Source: Lysobacteraceae bacterium (lineage in GTDB: Bacteria; Pseudomonadota; Gammaproteobacteria; Xanthomonadales; Rhodanobacteraceae). Taken from it: a stretch of 52,622 bases of DNA. The stretch lies in contig JAGWIC010000010.1 of assembly GCA_028866435.1 (NCBI GenBank), positions 1 to 52,622 of the forward strand, written 5' to 3'. A program made the translations under genes and the position numbers. Of this stretch, positions 26,335 through 34,653 are shown in pieces. The notes beneath the pieces are model-generated. The model was not told the origin of the DNA and did no database searches. It was given only the letters and a program-made list of their open reading frames with translations. Positions within the stretch are counted from its first letter, which is position 1. The number at the start of each line of letters is the position of its first letter.

Positions 26335-27689
26335 GCCATGTGCTCCATCAAGGCCATCCTCGGCATCGAACTGTCCAGCAGATACTGGGTGACACGCCCG
26401 GCGCCATTGAGGTCGATCGACACTGCCGACGAATCGGACGAGGGTGCGGCGTCAAGCACCTCCGGGATCAGCATCGAAAGCCGCTGCACCAGATCGGCGT
26501 CGGGCTCCACGCTCCACACCGCGCCCAGCCGCGCGAGCAGGCTCGCGCGCATGCGCTGCTCCGCTCGCGGCGCCGCCCGTGGAACAAGGATGGCGCGCTT
26601 GCGCATGGCAAGTATTTCGGCACTGGTGTTATAGCCCGCCATCGCCACGACCACGTCGGCGGCACGCAGGCTGGGGACCAGATCCGTGGTGTAATCGACC
26701 CATTCGACGTCCGGCCGGTGCGCGGCCCGCTGGTGCAAGGCGGCGCTTTCCTCGCCGGACATCAAGGGCCCGGCAACCACCACCGAATGCACCATGCCTG
26801 GCGGAAGCCGCTCGAGCGCCCGCAGGTAGGCATCCATCAGGAAAAACCCATCGCCGCCGCCGCCGGCCGTGACCAGTACCACCGGCTTGCCCTGCGATCT
26901 GTCGGGGTTCCAGCACAGCTGTTCCAGCGCGGCCGTCGCAGCGCCGTCGTGGGTCGCCTTCGCGGCCACCACATGGCCGCAATAGCGGACGCGGGCAGCG
27001 AGTGATGCCGACATGCCGTAGCCTTCGGCCACGTCAAACAGCTCCCTGCTGCCATACACGAAGATGTCGTCATAGGCCTGTTCGAGCAGCGAATAAATCT
27101 GCTGCTCGCGCCAGGTTTTTTGTACCGTCGCCGGACTGTCCAGAATGTCGCGCAGGCCGACGATCGTCCGCGTCCCGGGCAGCTCGCGTCGAATCAGCGC
27201 CAGCGTGGAAAGCAACTCCCCGTCCATGCCGGCCGGCGCGTGATCCACCAGGAACACGTCCGGGCGCTGACGCAGCACGGTCTTCAGAATCAGTGCTTCG
27301 CGGTAACCCTTGACCAGGCTGAACAGCTGGGCAGAGTCGCGTGCGGCGTACTGCTCCGCCCCGGTCTTGACTACCGGTGGCAAGGGCTGGACTTCAAGAC
27401 CGCGAGGAAGTTTCCATTGGTTGATGACAGGTGATCCGGTCAACAGGCAAACCGAAAACTGTTGCTTGCAATCGAGCATGCTCGCGGCGATGGCCAGGTT
27501 TCGACGCAAGTGGCCAAGCCCGAAGGTGTCGTGGGAGTACAGAACCACCTTGATGGTACCCGCTGACTGCGCCCCGGCACTCTCCTCGCCAGCAGCACAA
27601 GTGCGTTCACCCAAATGGACAGGAAGCGGACCGGCATTCCGCCGATCAACGCGTCGGACGGCTTGGTGGACAAGCGATTCAACAGACAT
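26331..27689 (-). CDS. predicted glycosyltransferase, COG4671/MurG-like fold, first gene of the operon
   Basis: A 452-residue protein from ATG 27689, which has AGGAG at the right distance. After a roughly 45-residue N-terminal extension it reads VVLYSHDTFGLGHLRRNLAIA, the hallmark of the COG4671 group of GT-B fold enzymes. VLVTAGGGGDGFFLMDAYLRAL and VVVAMAGYNTSAEILAMRKRAILVPR match the nucleotide-sugar side of MurG-like enzymes. It is the first gene after the sigma-54 promoter and is joined to the next by an ATGA overlap. Donor and acceptor are unknown. Confidence 0.85.
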   Translation of the reverse strand: MSVESLVHQAVRRVDRRNAGPLPVHLGERTCAAGEESAGAQSAGTIKVVLYSHDTFGLGHLRRNLAIAASMLDCKQQFSVCLLTGSPVINQWKLPRGLEVQPLPPVVKTGAEQYAARDSAQLFSLVKGYREALILKTVLRQRPDVFLVDHAPAGMDGELLSTLALIRRELPGTRTIVGLRDILDSPATVQKTWREQQIYSLLEQAYDDIFVYGSRELFDVAEGYGMSASLAARVRYCGHVVAAKATHDGAATAALEQLCWNPDRSQGKPVVLVTAGGGGDGFFLMDAYLRALERLPPGMVHSVVVAGPLMSGEESAALHQRAAHRPDVEWVDYTTDLVPSLRAADVVVAMAGYNTSAEILAMRKRAILVPRAAPRAEQRMRASLLARLGAVWSVEPDADLVQRLSMLIPEVLDAAPSSDSSAVSIDLNGAGRVTQYLLDSSMPRMALMEHMA

Positions 27690-27726
27690 CTGACGCTCCT
27701 GCAGGGAACCTGGGTTACCTGCACGG

Positions 27727-27742
27727 AGCAATATTCAAGCCA
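27727..27742 (-). promoter_or_regulatory. sigma-54 (-24/-12) promoter of the polysaccharide operon
   Basis: On the minus strand the sequence reads TGGCTTGAATATTGCT. It matches the RpoN consensus TGGCACG-N4-TTGCW at all defined positions but two, with the exact spacing between the GG and GC pairs. Transcription would begin near 27716, about 27 bases before the first start codon at 27689. A sigma-54 activator is encoded at the far end of the cluster. Confidence 0.8.
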
Positions 27743-27828
27743 CATAGATAACTACATGATAGTTAAGCGTATTTCACTACTGTTACAGCTGTGCGAGGCA
27801 TACCATTCCTGCAGCATGCACTGGTTGT

Positions 27829-27844
27829 CTGCAATGGTTTGCAG
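27829..27844. promoter_or_regulatory. inverted repeat, candidate enhancer site for the sigma-54 activator
   Basis: CTGCAA-N4-TTGCAG is a perfect dyad about 120 bases upstream of the predicted sigma-54 transcription start. That is the usual distance for an NtrC-type activator binding site. Only one clear copy is seen. Confidence 0.5.
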
Positions 27845-27883
27845 GGTCCGGGCCAGAGCAGGGGGGCAGGCAAGCGCCATGAC

Positions 27884-28396
27884 TCAATGCCTGCCGTGCG
27901 GCGGGCATTGCTCCGGTGCACTCTCGGCCAGCTTCCCGATCACGGTCACGACAAGAACGACCTTGACCTTCGCATTGGCGTAACAAGGCCTGACATAGCC
28001 GACCGCGGCGGGAGTCTTGGCCACGAAATCCACGACGGCCGCCTGCGAACCAAGGACGAATGGCGGACTGACTCCCTGGAAATACTGCCGGTTCCAGTAG
28101 CCTTGCAATTGCGGCTCGTCCAGGTGAATGACGGCAACGGTGAAATCATGCCGCAACCTGCTGTCTGGCGGCAGATTCACCGGTACGTAGACGTGGTTGG
28201 CCGAATCCAGGAAGACTTTCTTCAAAAAGACGCTGCGCAGCAGGTTGCGGTCGATCGCCGTCGTTGGCGCCTGTCGCGAGACGATGACGGCAACCTGCCG
28301 GCCGTTCGCGTTTTTCGACGCCGCGTTCAATGCCATGCTGCCGCCCGCCATCAGGGCGATAGCAAGCAGCAGACCGCGAAGCCAACGGCATCCCAT
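27884..28396 (-). CDS. PstS-like periplasmic protein (PBP_like_2 type)
   Basis: A 170-residue protein with a signal peptide (WLRGLLLAIALMAGGSMALNA). The body follows the short phosphate-binding-protein-like pattern: VAVIVSRQAPTTAIDRNLLRSVFL, then YVPVNLPPDSRLRHDF, LQGYWNRQYFQG and TPAAVGYVRP. Such short proteins resemble the phosphate ABC-transporter binding subunit but usually occur without transporter genes. It starts 3 bases after the porin gene on the same strand and lies just upstream of the polysaccharide operon. What it binds is not evident. Confidence 0.75.
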   Translation of the reverse strand: MGCRWLRGLLLAIALMAGGSMALNAASKNANGRQVAVIVSRQAPTTAIDRNLLRSVFLKKVFLDSANHVYVPVNLPPDSRLRHDFTVAVIHLDEPQLQGYWNRQYFQGVSPPFVLGSQAAVVDFVAKTPAAVGYVRPCYANAKVKVVLVVTVIGKLAESAPEQCPPHGRH

Positions 28397-28399
28397 GGC

Positions 28400-29497
28400 C
28401 TAGAAAATCGCGCCTACGGAGAAGAACCAGCCACTCGGGTCGAGTGCCTCGTTGCGAGAGCCGTCGAGTCGCTCAAGCTTCAGGAACAGCCCTCGCACGG
28501 GACGATAGTTGAGTCCTATGTTGCGGATGTAAACGGCTCCCGGCTGTATCGAGCTTCTGTAGCGCTCATAGCGGCCCACCAGGTAAAGGCTCCGCGGCAG
28601 CGGCACCACCGCCTGCAGAAAACCGCCGACTTCATCGGGCAGAGCCGGATTGTCGGCCTTGCGCTGCAGCGCCTCGCCACTGAACTCCACGCGGCGGCCA
28701 GTCCACGCGAAATCGATGCCGATCAGGCGATACTGCTGCCGCGGATCCCTCAATGCATAGCGGACCGCCGATGCTCCGACGCTCAGCCGGTCGTCGATCA
28801 TGTGATAGAGGAATTGACCACCCAGGGCGTGCGCGAAATCGTTTCTCAGCGGGCTGCTCGCGCCGTAAGCGCCATAGGCCAGATCATGGCTTCGGGCGAA
28901 GCCGATCGCCTGGCTGTCGTCGGCAAACAGCCAGTAGTCGAGGTCATGGTTCTGCAGGTTTACCGTGCCATACAACATGGCGCCGGTGCTGTGCCGCGCG
29001 AACGCCGCGGTCGTCGTCAGCGGGCGGGAGACCGACCACACCAGCGGATCGGCATGAATCAGGTTCCACTGGCCCACCGGCGTCAGGAACTTGCCGACCC
29101 GCAGCGTTATTCCGTTGCTTACCCGATACTCCGCGTAAAAGCGCTCCAGGTCGACATTGGCATATCGAGTGGTGAGCTGGCGCCGGGTTGCGGTCACGGC
29201 GTCGCCCAGTTCGACTTCGCCAAACATTTTCCAGCGCGCCCCCATGTCCTTGGACAGGAACAGGCTCAGGTCTTCGATGACGAGTGCATTGCGCTGGTCG
29301 TCCAGGCCATGAAACTGCAGGTCGGCGTAACCTCCCACCCGCAAAGCCTGCTGCGGAAAGTAAAGGCCTTGCCCAAGGTGGTAGGGCTGCGCAGGACTCA
29401 TCGAACCGGAGGCATCGGCAAGCAGGGGCCCACTCCAGGCAAGCACGAATCCAAGCAGGATGATGCGACGCCACGGCCCTCGTGCCAGTTTGCTCAT
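28400..29497 (-). CDS. porin-like outer-membrane protein
   Basis: A 365-residue protein with a signal peptide ending near LLADA. The body is rich in alternating strands: VGGYADLQFHG, FGEVELGD, LERFYAEYRVSNGITLRVGKFLTP, and it ends in SVGAIF with a terminal phenylalanine, a typical barrel signal. The YxxxxVSNGITLRVGKFLTPVG segment resembles phosphate-selective or carbohydrate porins. It forms a two-gene unit with the PstS-like protein downstream. Their role relative to the polysaccharide operon is unknown. Confidence 0.75.
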   Translation of the reverse strand: MSKLARGPWRRIILLGFVLAWSGPLLADASGSMSPAQPYHLGQGLYFPQQALRVGGYADLQFHGLDDQRNALVIEDLSLFLSKDMGARWKMFGEVELGDAVTATRRQLTTRYANVDLERFYAEYRVSNGITLRVGKFLTPVGQWNLIHADPLVWSVSRPLTTTAAFARHSTGAMLYGTVNLQNHDLDYWLFADDSQAIGFARSHDLAYGAYGASSPLRNDFAHALGGQFLYHMIDDRLSVGASAVRYALRDPRQQYRLIGIDFAWTGRRVEFSGEALQRKADNPALPDEVGGFLQAVVPLPRSLYLVGRYERYRSSIQPGAVYIRNIGLNYRPVRGLFLKLERLDGSRNEALDPSGWFFSVGAIF

Positions 29498-29957
29498 GAT
29501 GACCTGCGCCTTGGAATGGGGCTGTCCGAGTTCGCCGAAAACTGATCACCCCTGTCCGAAGATGCCAGGCCCGGGCAGGGGTTGGGAATCCAGCTCCGTA
29601 TTGCCGGTTTCGAGTGTAGCGGCAGTGCCCCCGGCGATGTCACCCGCATCGCCGCACCGCTATCGATCCAGCGGTTCCGCGGGTCCGATCCGGCGATGAT
29701 CCCGCCGCTGCCGCAGATCAACCGGCAGCCGCCGATGCAACTGGCCGGGCGCGGCGTTCACCCCGCGCGCGGTGCATGCCATGCCGGCCGAGGGTATGAT
29801 GCGCATGGACGAGCCGGCGTGGGTGACCACGCGCTGAAAAAGGTGGTTCCCGCGATCAGCCGGCATGCGGGCGGGCTGCCGTGAATCATGCACATCGCTC
29901 GAACCGTCCCCGTTCGACCACCGGCGGGGTGCTGAATCATCCTGTCGGAAACGCCTC
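29498..29957. other. 460-base intergenic stretch between divergent genes
   Basis: I find no convincing gene here on either strand. There is a short dyad TCGAAC-N7-GTTCGA at 29899-29917 upstream of the family 9 glycosyltransferase, and a TATGAT hexamer near 29797-29802 on the plus strand that could be a -10 box. Promoters for both the porin and the glycosyltransferase are expected in it. No sigma-54 motif was found. Confidence 0.4.
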
Positions 29958-31088
29958 TTGAACGTCGCTCATGCCAACCCCGCCCAGCCATCGCTGCCGA
30001 AGAAAGGCATCTACCGCATCCTGGTCTGCCGGCCGAATCACCGGCTAGGCAACATGCTGCTGCTGACGCCGCTGATCACCGAACTGGAACACACGTTCAA
30101 GGGCGCGGAAATCGACATCCTGGCCGAAGGCGCGATCGCCGCGGAGGTTTTCTGCACCTCGTCCAGCGTCAAGAACATCTACTGCCTGCCGAAGCGCGGC
30201 TTCAAGCATCCATGGGCGTTCCTGGCGCTGCTGCTGCGCATCCGCAAGACCCGCTACGACCTGATCGTCGACCCCTGCCTCGGCTCGAACTTCAGTCGCG
30301 CGATGACCCGGTTCCTCGATGGACGCTGCAAGCTCGGCTTTGCCGAGCGGCTCGACGGATCGGGGCTGACCCATGCCGTCCCGCCCGCGGTGGCCATGCC
30401 GCACATGGCCAAGCGGGCGATCAACCTGGTGCGCTGGGTCACCGGCCGCGACGACGACGGGTTCCCGCCGATGGACATTCGCCTGACCGCGCTCGAGCAC
30501 GAACAGGGGCAACGGCTGCTGGCCGGAGTCCTGCCGCAGGCCGACCGCCCGACGGCGCGCCCGCTGGTGGGCATCTTTGCCAATGCCACCGGCGCCAAGC
30601 GCTATCCACTGGCCTGGTGGCGCGAGTTCATCGCCACCCTCACGCAGCGGCTGCCACACGCCAGCATCGTCGAGTTCGTGCCCATGCATGGCCAGTCCAT
30701 GCTGGACAGCGCCTGGCCAGCCTACTATTCGTCCGACATCCGGCGCATGGGCGCGGTGATGGCGGCAGCGGACCTGCTGGTCAGTGCCGATTGCGGCGTC
30801 ATGCACCTGGCGGTGGCCTCCGGCGTGCCCACGATGGGCCTGTTCTGCGTCACCGATCCGGCCGTCTACGAGCCGTATGGCCATGACAGCGGCGCCCTGC
30901 ACACCGGCGCGCTGTCGGCGGCGGAGACGGCCGACAAGGTGGTCGACGCCTGCGCCGGGATACTGGCCCGCGCCTCCGCCGCGCCCGTCGCCGCTTCCGG
31001 GCAGGGCGCGGCGCCGCACCCGGTCACCGGGCCTGCACCAGCCCGCGACACCCCGGCCGTGGCCGCGCTGCCCCAGCAACCCGCCTGA
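29958..31088 (+). CDS. glycosyltransferase family 9 (heptosyltransferase-like)
   Basis: About 376 residues. GIYRILVCRPNHRLGNMLLLTPLI is the family 9 opening, and the donor half has LVGIFANATGAKRYPLAWWREF and LVSADCGVMHLAVASGVPTMGLF. Such enzymes add heptose or related sugars to lipopolysaccharide core. The start is uncertain: no in-frame ATG lies close to the conserved region, so TTG 29958 with GGAA upstream is proposed; ATG 29865 would add 31 unlikely residues. The C-terminal tail of about 45 residues is Ala/Pro-rich and low in complexity. It is followed by an ArnT-like gene on the same strand. Confidence 0.85.
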   Translation: MNVAHANPAQPSLPKKGIYRILVCRPNHRLGNMLLLTPLITELEHTFKGAEIDILAEGAIAAEVFCTSSSVKNIYCLPKRGFKHPWAFLALLLRIRKTRYDLIVDPCLGSNFSRAMTRFLDGRCKLGFAERLDGSGLTHAVPPAVAMPHMAKRAINLVRWVTGRDDDGFPPMDIRLTALEHEQGQRLLAGVLPQADRPTARPLVGIFANATGAKRYPLAWWREFIATLTQRLPHASIVEFVPMHGQSMLDSAWPAYYSSDIRRMGAVMAAADLLVSADCGVMHLAVASGVPTMGLFCVTDPAVYEPYGHDSGALHTGALSAAETADKVVDACAGILARASAAPVAASGQGAAPHPVTGPAPARDTPAVAALPQQPA

Positions 31089-31293
31089 CGACCGGCATCC
31101 GGGCCATAACCTGCCCATCCATCGAAGTCAGGCCCGGTCGCCAGCCATTCCAGCCGTCGGTCTTTCCCTGAAATACACTTGCACCGGCGCGGCGAGTGAT
31201 TCCGGCCACGGCTCCATGAGCATCGACCCCTGACCCGTGACGGGTACCCGTTGCGCAGCGCCTCCAGCCTTCCACGCGTCGCCAGGAACCAGC

Positions 31294-33015
31294 ATGAAAA
31301 GCACGCCCTCGAACCTCGAACCATCCCCCGCCCGACCCTCCTGGCTGCCGGCCCCGATCGGTTCGCTGCTGCTGGGCGTGCTGTGGCTGCTGGCCTGGGG
31401 CGCGGGCCTGCAGTACCGCTCGCTCGGCGAGCCGGATGAGGGGCGCTATGCCGAGATCGCGCGGGAAATGCTGGTCAGCCACGACTGGGTCACGCCGCGC
31501 CTGGACGGCTTCACCTTCTTCGACAAACCGCCGCTGCACTACTGGGCCAGCGCCACCGCCTACCTGGCGTTCGGCGTGCATCCCTGGAGCGCGCGCCTGT
31601 GGTGCGTGCTGACCGGCCTGCTGACCATGCTCGCCGTGGGCTGGGCCGGCGCCCGGCTGTTCGGCCGCGAGGTGGGCGGCTACGCCATGGTGATACTCGG
31701 CAGCTCGCTGGTATTCGCCATGGCCGCCCATATCGACACGCTGGACATCGGCGTGGCCGCCTTCCTGGGCATCGGCATGGCCTTTTTCATGGTCGCCCAG
31801 TTCGATCCATCCGCGGCACCCCGGCGCACCTGGCTGCATGTCCTCATGTGGACCGCGCTGGCCCTGGCGATCCTGTCCAAGGGACTGATCGGCGTGGTGC
31901 TGCCCGGGCTGGCGCTGGTGGTGTTCGCCCTGTGGCAGCGCGACCTGCGCATGCTCTGGCGCACCTCGCCGTGGATCGGGCTGCTCGTCATCGCGGTGGT
32001 CGCGGCGCCCTGGTTCGTGCTGATCTGCCGCGTGCATCCGGAATTCTTCGACTATTTCTTCATCCGCGAGCACTTCACCCGGTTCCTGACCTCGGAGGAC
32101 GGCCGCAACAAGCCGGCGTGGTTTTTCCTCGTCGTCGTCGTGCTCGGGCTGTTTCCGTGGACGCCGATGCTGCCGTGGCGGCGTTCCGACTGGAAGGTGA
32201 TGGAACCCAGCGATCCCGCCCGGCGCTTCCTGCTGGTATGGGTGGCGGTGACCCTGCTGTTCTTTTCGGCCTCGCACTCCAAGCTCACCTTCTACGTACT
32301 GCCGCTGTGGCCCGCTGCCGCCTTGCTGCTGGCCTGGCTGGTCGCGCGCATGCCGGCCCGGAGCATGATGCGGCGCCTGTGGTGGCTGGCCGCGCTCGCC
32401 GGCCTGGCCGCACTGGCACTGCTCGTCGGCATGTGGACCGCCCACTACGCCAACCCGCAGGCGATCCGGCCCGCCCTGCTCGGCGGGGCCGCCGGGCTGG
32501 CGATCATCGCGCTGGCCGCGCTGGCGGGGAGCTGGGCGATGCGGCGCGATCGGCGGCCGTTCGCCATCCACCTGCTGGCACTGAGTTCCCTGCTCGCCTG
32601 GCAGCTGGTGCTGGTCTCGTCGCAGTCTTTCGTCGACCTGAAGTCGGCCGCCCCCGTCGCCGAGGTCGTCAAGGCCGCGATGGGCCCGAACACCGAGATA
32701 TTCGTCGTGCGCGCCGCCTACCAGGGCGGCCTGCCGTTCTACATCGGCCGGCTGGTGACCGTGGTCGACGTCCATCGCGACGACCTGACGCCGGGGCTCG
32801 CCGAGCGGCCGCAAGGCTATATCGCCGACCTGCCGGCATTCGAAACGCGCTGGAAGGCCACCCCCGACGCGCTGGCCGTGGTCAAGCACGGCCTGCTGCC
32901 CCAGTTGCGCAGCGACGGCCTGCCGTTCGAGCAGGTCGCGCCCCCGGTGGGCGACCTGGTGGTGATCCGGCGCACCCCTCCCGCCACCGGCCTGGCGGTA
33001 CCGGCGGGGTCATAA
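31294..33015 (+). CDS. ArnT-like glycosyltransferase (GT39/GT83), inner membrane
   Basis: A 573-residue polytopic protein from ATG 31294 with AGGAA upstream. The first periplasmic loop reads GEPDEGRYAEIAREML, with the acidic residues used in catalysis, and FTFFDKPPLHYWASA follows; both are diagnostic of the ArnT / PMT family, which uses undecaprenyl-phosphate-linked sugars. About eleven hydrophobic segments and a short periplasmic C-terminal domain match ArnT (about 550 residues). The donor may be aminoarabinose for lipid A or another lipid-linked sugar; no other arn gene is in the window. Confidence 0.88.
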   Translation: MKSTPSNLEPSPARPSWLPAPIGSLLLGVLWLLAWGAGLQYRSLGEPDEGRYAEIAREMLVSHDWVTPRLDGFTFFDKPPLHYWASATAYLAFGVHPWSARLWCVLTGLLTMLAVGWAGARLFGREVGGYAMVILGSSLVFAMAAHIDTLDIGVAAFLGIGMAFFMVAQFDPSAAPRRTWLHVLMWTALALAILSKGLIGVVLPGLALVVFALWQRDLRMLWRTSPWIGLLVIAVVAAPWFVLICRVHPEFFDYFFIREHFTRFLTSEDGRNKPAWFFLVVVVLGLFPWTPMLPWRRSDWKVMEPSDPARRFLLVWVAVTLLFFSASHSKLTFYVLPLWPAAALLLAWLVARMPARSMMRRLWWLAALAGLAALALLVGMWTAHYANPQAIRPALLGGAAGLAIIALAALAGSWAMRRDRRPFAIHLLALSSLLAWQLVLVSSQSFVDLKSAAPVAEVVKAAMGPNTEIFVVRAAYQGGLPFYIGRLVTVVDVHRDDLTPGLAERPQGYIADLPAFETRWKATPDALAVVKHGLLPQLRSDGLPFEQVAPPVGDLVVIRRTPPATGLAVPAGS

Positions 33016-33205
33016 CCGGTTCGAGCGATCGCGCGGGCCGAGCGTGCGCCAGTGGCGGGATTGGCCAGCCGGAAACGTGCAAGGCGCTCGATCCGGCACC
33101 AGCCGCAACCGGCATGCGGCCTGCGTGAAGTTGCCCGGGCGGTGCGTTGTCCAGGCGCCCTCCGCTGCCGATGGGCGCTGTAGGGGCGGGACCAACCCGA
33201 AAACG

Positions 33206-33235
33206 CATAAACCCCCGATCTCTCGGGGGTTTATG
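33206..33235. terminator. hairpin terminator between the ArnT-like gene and ssb
   Basis: A perfect 13-bp stem with a four-base TCTC loop. The arms contain CCCCCGA and TCGGGGG flanked by CATAAA and TTTATG. It lies between convergent genes and can serve both: on the minus strand a GTTTTC follows for ssb. This is the clearest terminator in the window. Confidence 0.85.
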
Positions 33236-33270
33236 GATAGAAGACCACCATTGCTGCCACAGGCATTCGT

Positions 33271-33771
33271 CTAGAACGGAATTTCGTCGTCCGCAAAACC
33301 GCTGTCGGCCGGAGCCGGGGACGGTGCGCGCGACGAGGAGCCGTAGTCGTCGTTGCCGCGCGGGGCGCTGCCGCCCTGGCGCTGGCCGCCGCCCTGCGGG
33401 CGCTCGCGCTGGCCACCGCCACCGCCGCCGCCTTCATTACCGCCGAGCATCTGCATCTCGCTGGCGATGATGTCGGTCGAATAGCGCTCGATGCCCTGCT
33501 TGTCGGTGTACTTGTCGGTACGCAGCGAGCCTTCGATATAGACCTGCCGGCCCTTTTTCAGGTAGTCGCCGGCGATCTCGGCCAGCCGGCCGAACAGCTT
33601 GACGCGGTGCCATTCGGTCTTCTCGACCTTCTCGCCGCTCTGCTTGTCGGTCCAGCTTTCGGAGGTGGCCACGTTGAGCGTGGTGACCGCGGTGCCGCCG
33701 CCGGTGTGGCGCATCTCCGGATCCGCACCGAGATTGCCGACGATGATGACTTTGTTGATACCGCGTGCCAT
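33271..33771 (-). CDS. ssb: single-stranded DNA-binding protein
   Basis: A 166-residue SSB. The OB-fold starts [21 protein letters not shown] and contains [22 protein letters not shown] glycine- and glutamine-rich linker (about 110-150) follows, and the protein ends in FADDEIPF, the acidic tip that recruits repair and replication partners. GAGGA precedes the ATG. It stands alone, separated from kdpE by 189 bases, and ends at a strong hairpin terminator. Confidence 0.98.
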   Translation of the reverse strand: MARGINKVIIVGNLGADPEMRHTGGGTAVTTLNVATSESWTDKQSGEKVEKTEWHRVKLFGRLAEIAGDYLKKGRQVYIEGSLRTDKYTDKQGIERYSTDIIASEMQMLGGNEGGGGGGGQRERPQGGGQRQGGSAPRGNDDYGSSSRAPSPAPADSGFADDEIPF

Positions 33772-33960
33772 GGGATGTCCTCGTTGAGCCGGCCGTACGT
33801 CGAGGTGGATTACGGCCGGAATGATGAAACTGACGGGCTATGATACCTGCGCAGGGGCGCCGAATGCAGCCGCGCGAAGCGGCGCTCGCGGCAGGCTCCA
33901 GCCGGCTCCGCCTGTAGGCCTGGCACGCCGAGCGGGGGCCCAGCGCGGGCGCGGCGTCGT

Positions 33961-34653
33961 TCAGGTTGCGACGAAGCGGTGTCCGACGCCGGGCTCGGTC
34001 TTCAGCCAGCGCGGGTTGGCCGGGTCGTCGCCCAGCTTCTGCCGCAGCTTGCCGATCACGATGCGCAGGTACTGGCTGTCGCCGGTATGGCTGGGGCCCC
34101 ACACCTCGCGCAGCAGCTGTTGCTGGGTAACCACCCGCCCGGCATGGCGCAGCAGCATGGCCAGCACCGCGTACTCCTTGCGTGTCAACGCCAGCAAGAC
34201 CCCGTCCAGCACGACCTCGCGCCGGGCCAGATCGACCACCAGGCGGCCATCGTCGTAGCGCGGCGACACCTCCGGTTCGCCCGGGCGGTTGCGCAGCAGG
34301 GCGCGCAGCCGCGCCATCAACTCCTGGATGCCGAACGGCTTGGTCACGTAGTCGTTGGCGCCGTGGTCGAGCGCGCGCACCTTTTCGCTCTCCGCATCGC
34401 GTACCGACAGCATCAGCACCGGCAGCTGGCTCCACTGGCGCAACTCGGCCAGCACCTCGTGGCCTTCGCGGTCGGGCAGGCCGAGGTCGAGGATCACCAG
34501 GTCGGGCGAACGGGTGGCCGCCAGCGCCAGTCCCTCGGCGGCGGTCGCCGCCAGCAGCACCTCGTACCCCTCGGCGCGCAGGCCGATATCGAGAAAGCGC
34601 CGGATCTGCGCCTCGTCGTCGATCACCAGGATGCGCGGGGAACTGGAAGTCAT
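33961..34653 (-). CDS. kdpE: KdpE response regulator of potassium uptake
   Basis: A 230-residue OmpR-family regulator. Receiver: acidic pair D12/D13, phospho-acceptor D56 (LVILDLGLPDREG) and lysine in YVTKPF. The C-terminal winged helix reads LTRKEYAVLAMLLRHAGRVVT and YLRIVIGKLRQKLGDDP, with TEPGVGHRF at the end, as in KdpE. Its start overlaps the kdpD stop (ATGA). It activates the kdp operon when potassium is scarce (family knowledge). It is the last gene of the kdp cluster. Confidence 0.97.
   Translation of the reverse strand: MTSSSPRILVIDDEAQIRRFLDIGLRAEGYEVLLAATAAEGLALAATRSPDLVILDLGLPDREGHEVLAELRQWSQLPVLMLSVRDAESEKVRALDHGANDYVTKPFGIQELMARLRALLRNRPGEPEVSPRYDDGRLVVDLARREVVLDGVLLALTRKEYAVLAMLLRHAGRVVTQQQLLREVWGPSHTGDSQYLRIVIGKLRQKLGDDPANPRWLKTEPGVGHRFVAT

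Noticed and set aside
29498-29640. sigma-54-like motifs upstream of the porin gene
   Set aside because: Candidates near 29562 and 29604 fail the ten-base spacing between the invariant pairs.
29582-29884. 100-codon plus-strand frame in the 460-base gap before the family 9 glycosyltransferase
   Set aside because: No ribosome binding site, no domain, low-complexity composition, and overlapping frames of similar size exist on the other strand.
31024-32889. 621-codon open frame on the minus strand across the ArnT-like gene
   Set aside because: Antisense to an ArnT-like gene with family motifs and a typical hydrophobic profile.
33868-33895. GC-rich dyad downstream of ssb/kdpE gap as a terminator for another gene
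   Set aside because: The stem is short (GCCGC/GCGGC) with no T-run, and kdpE, the only gene ending nearby on that strand, ends at 33961 with no U-tract after it.
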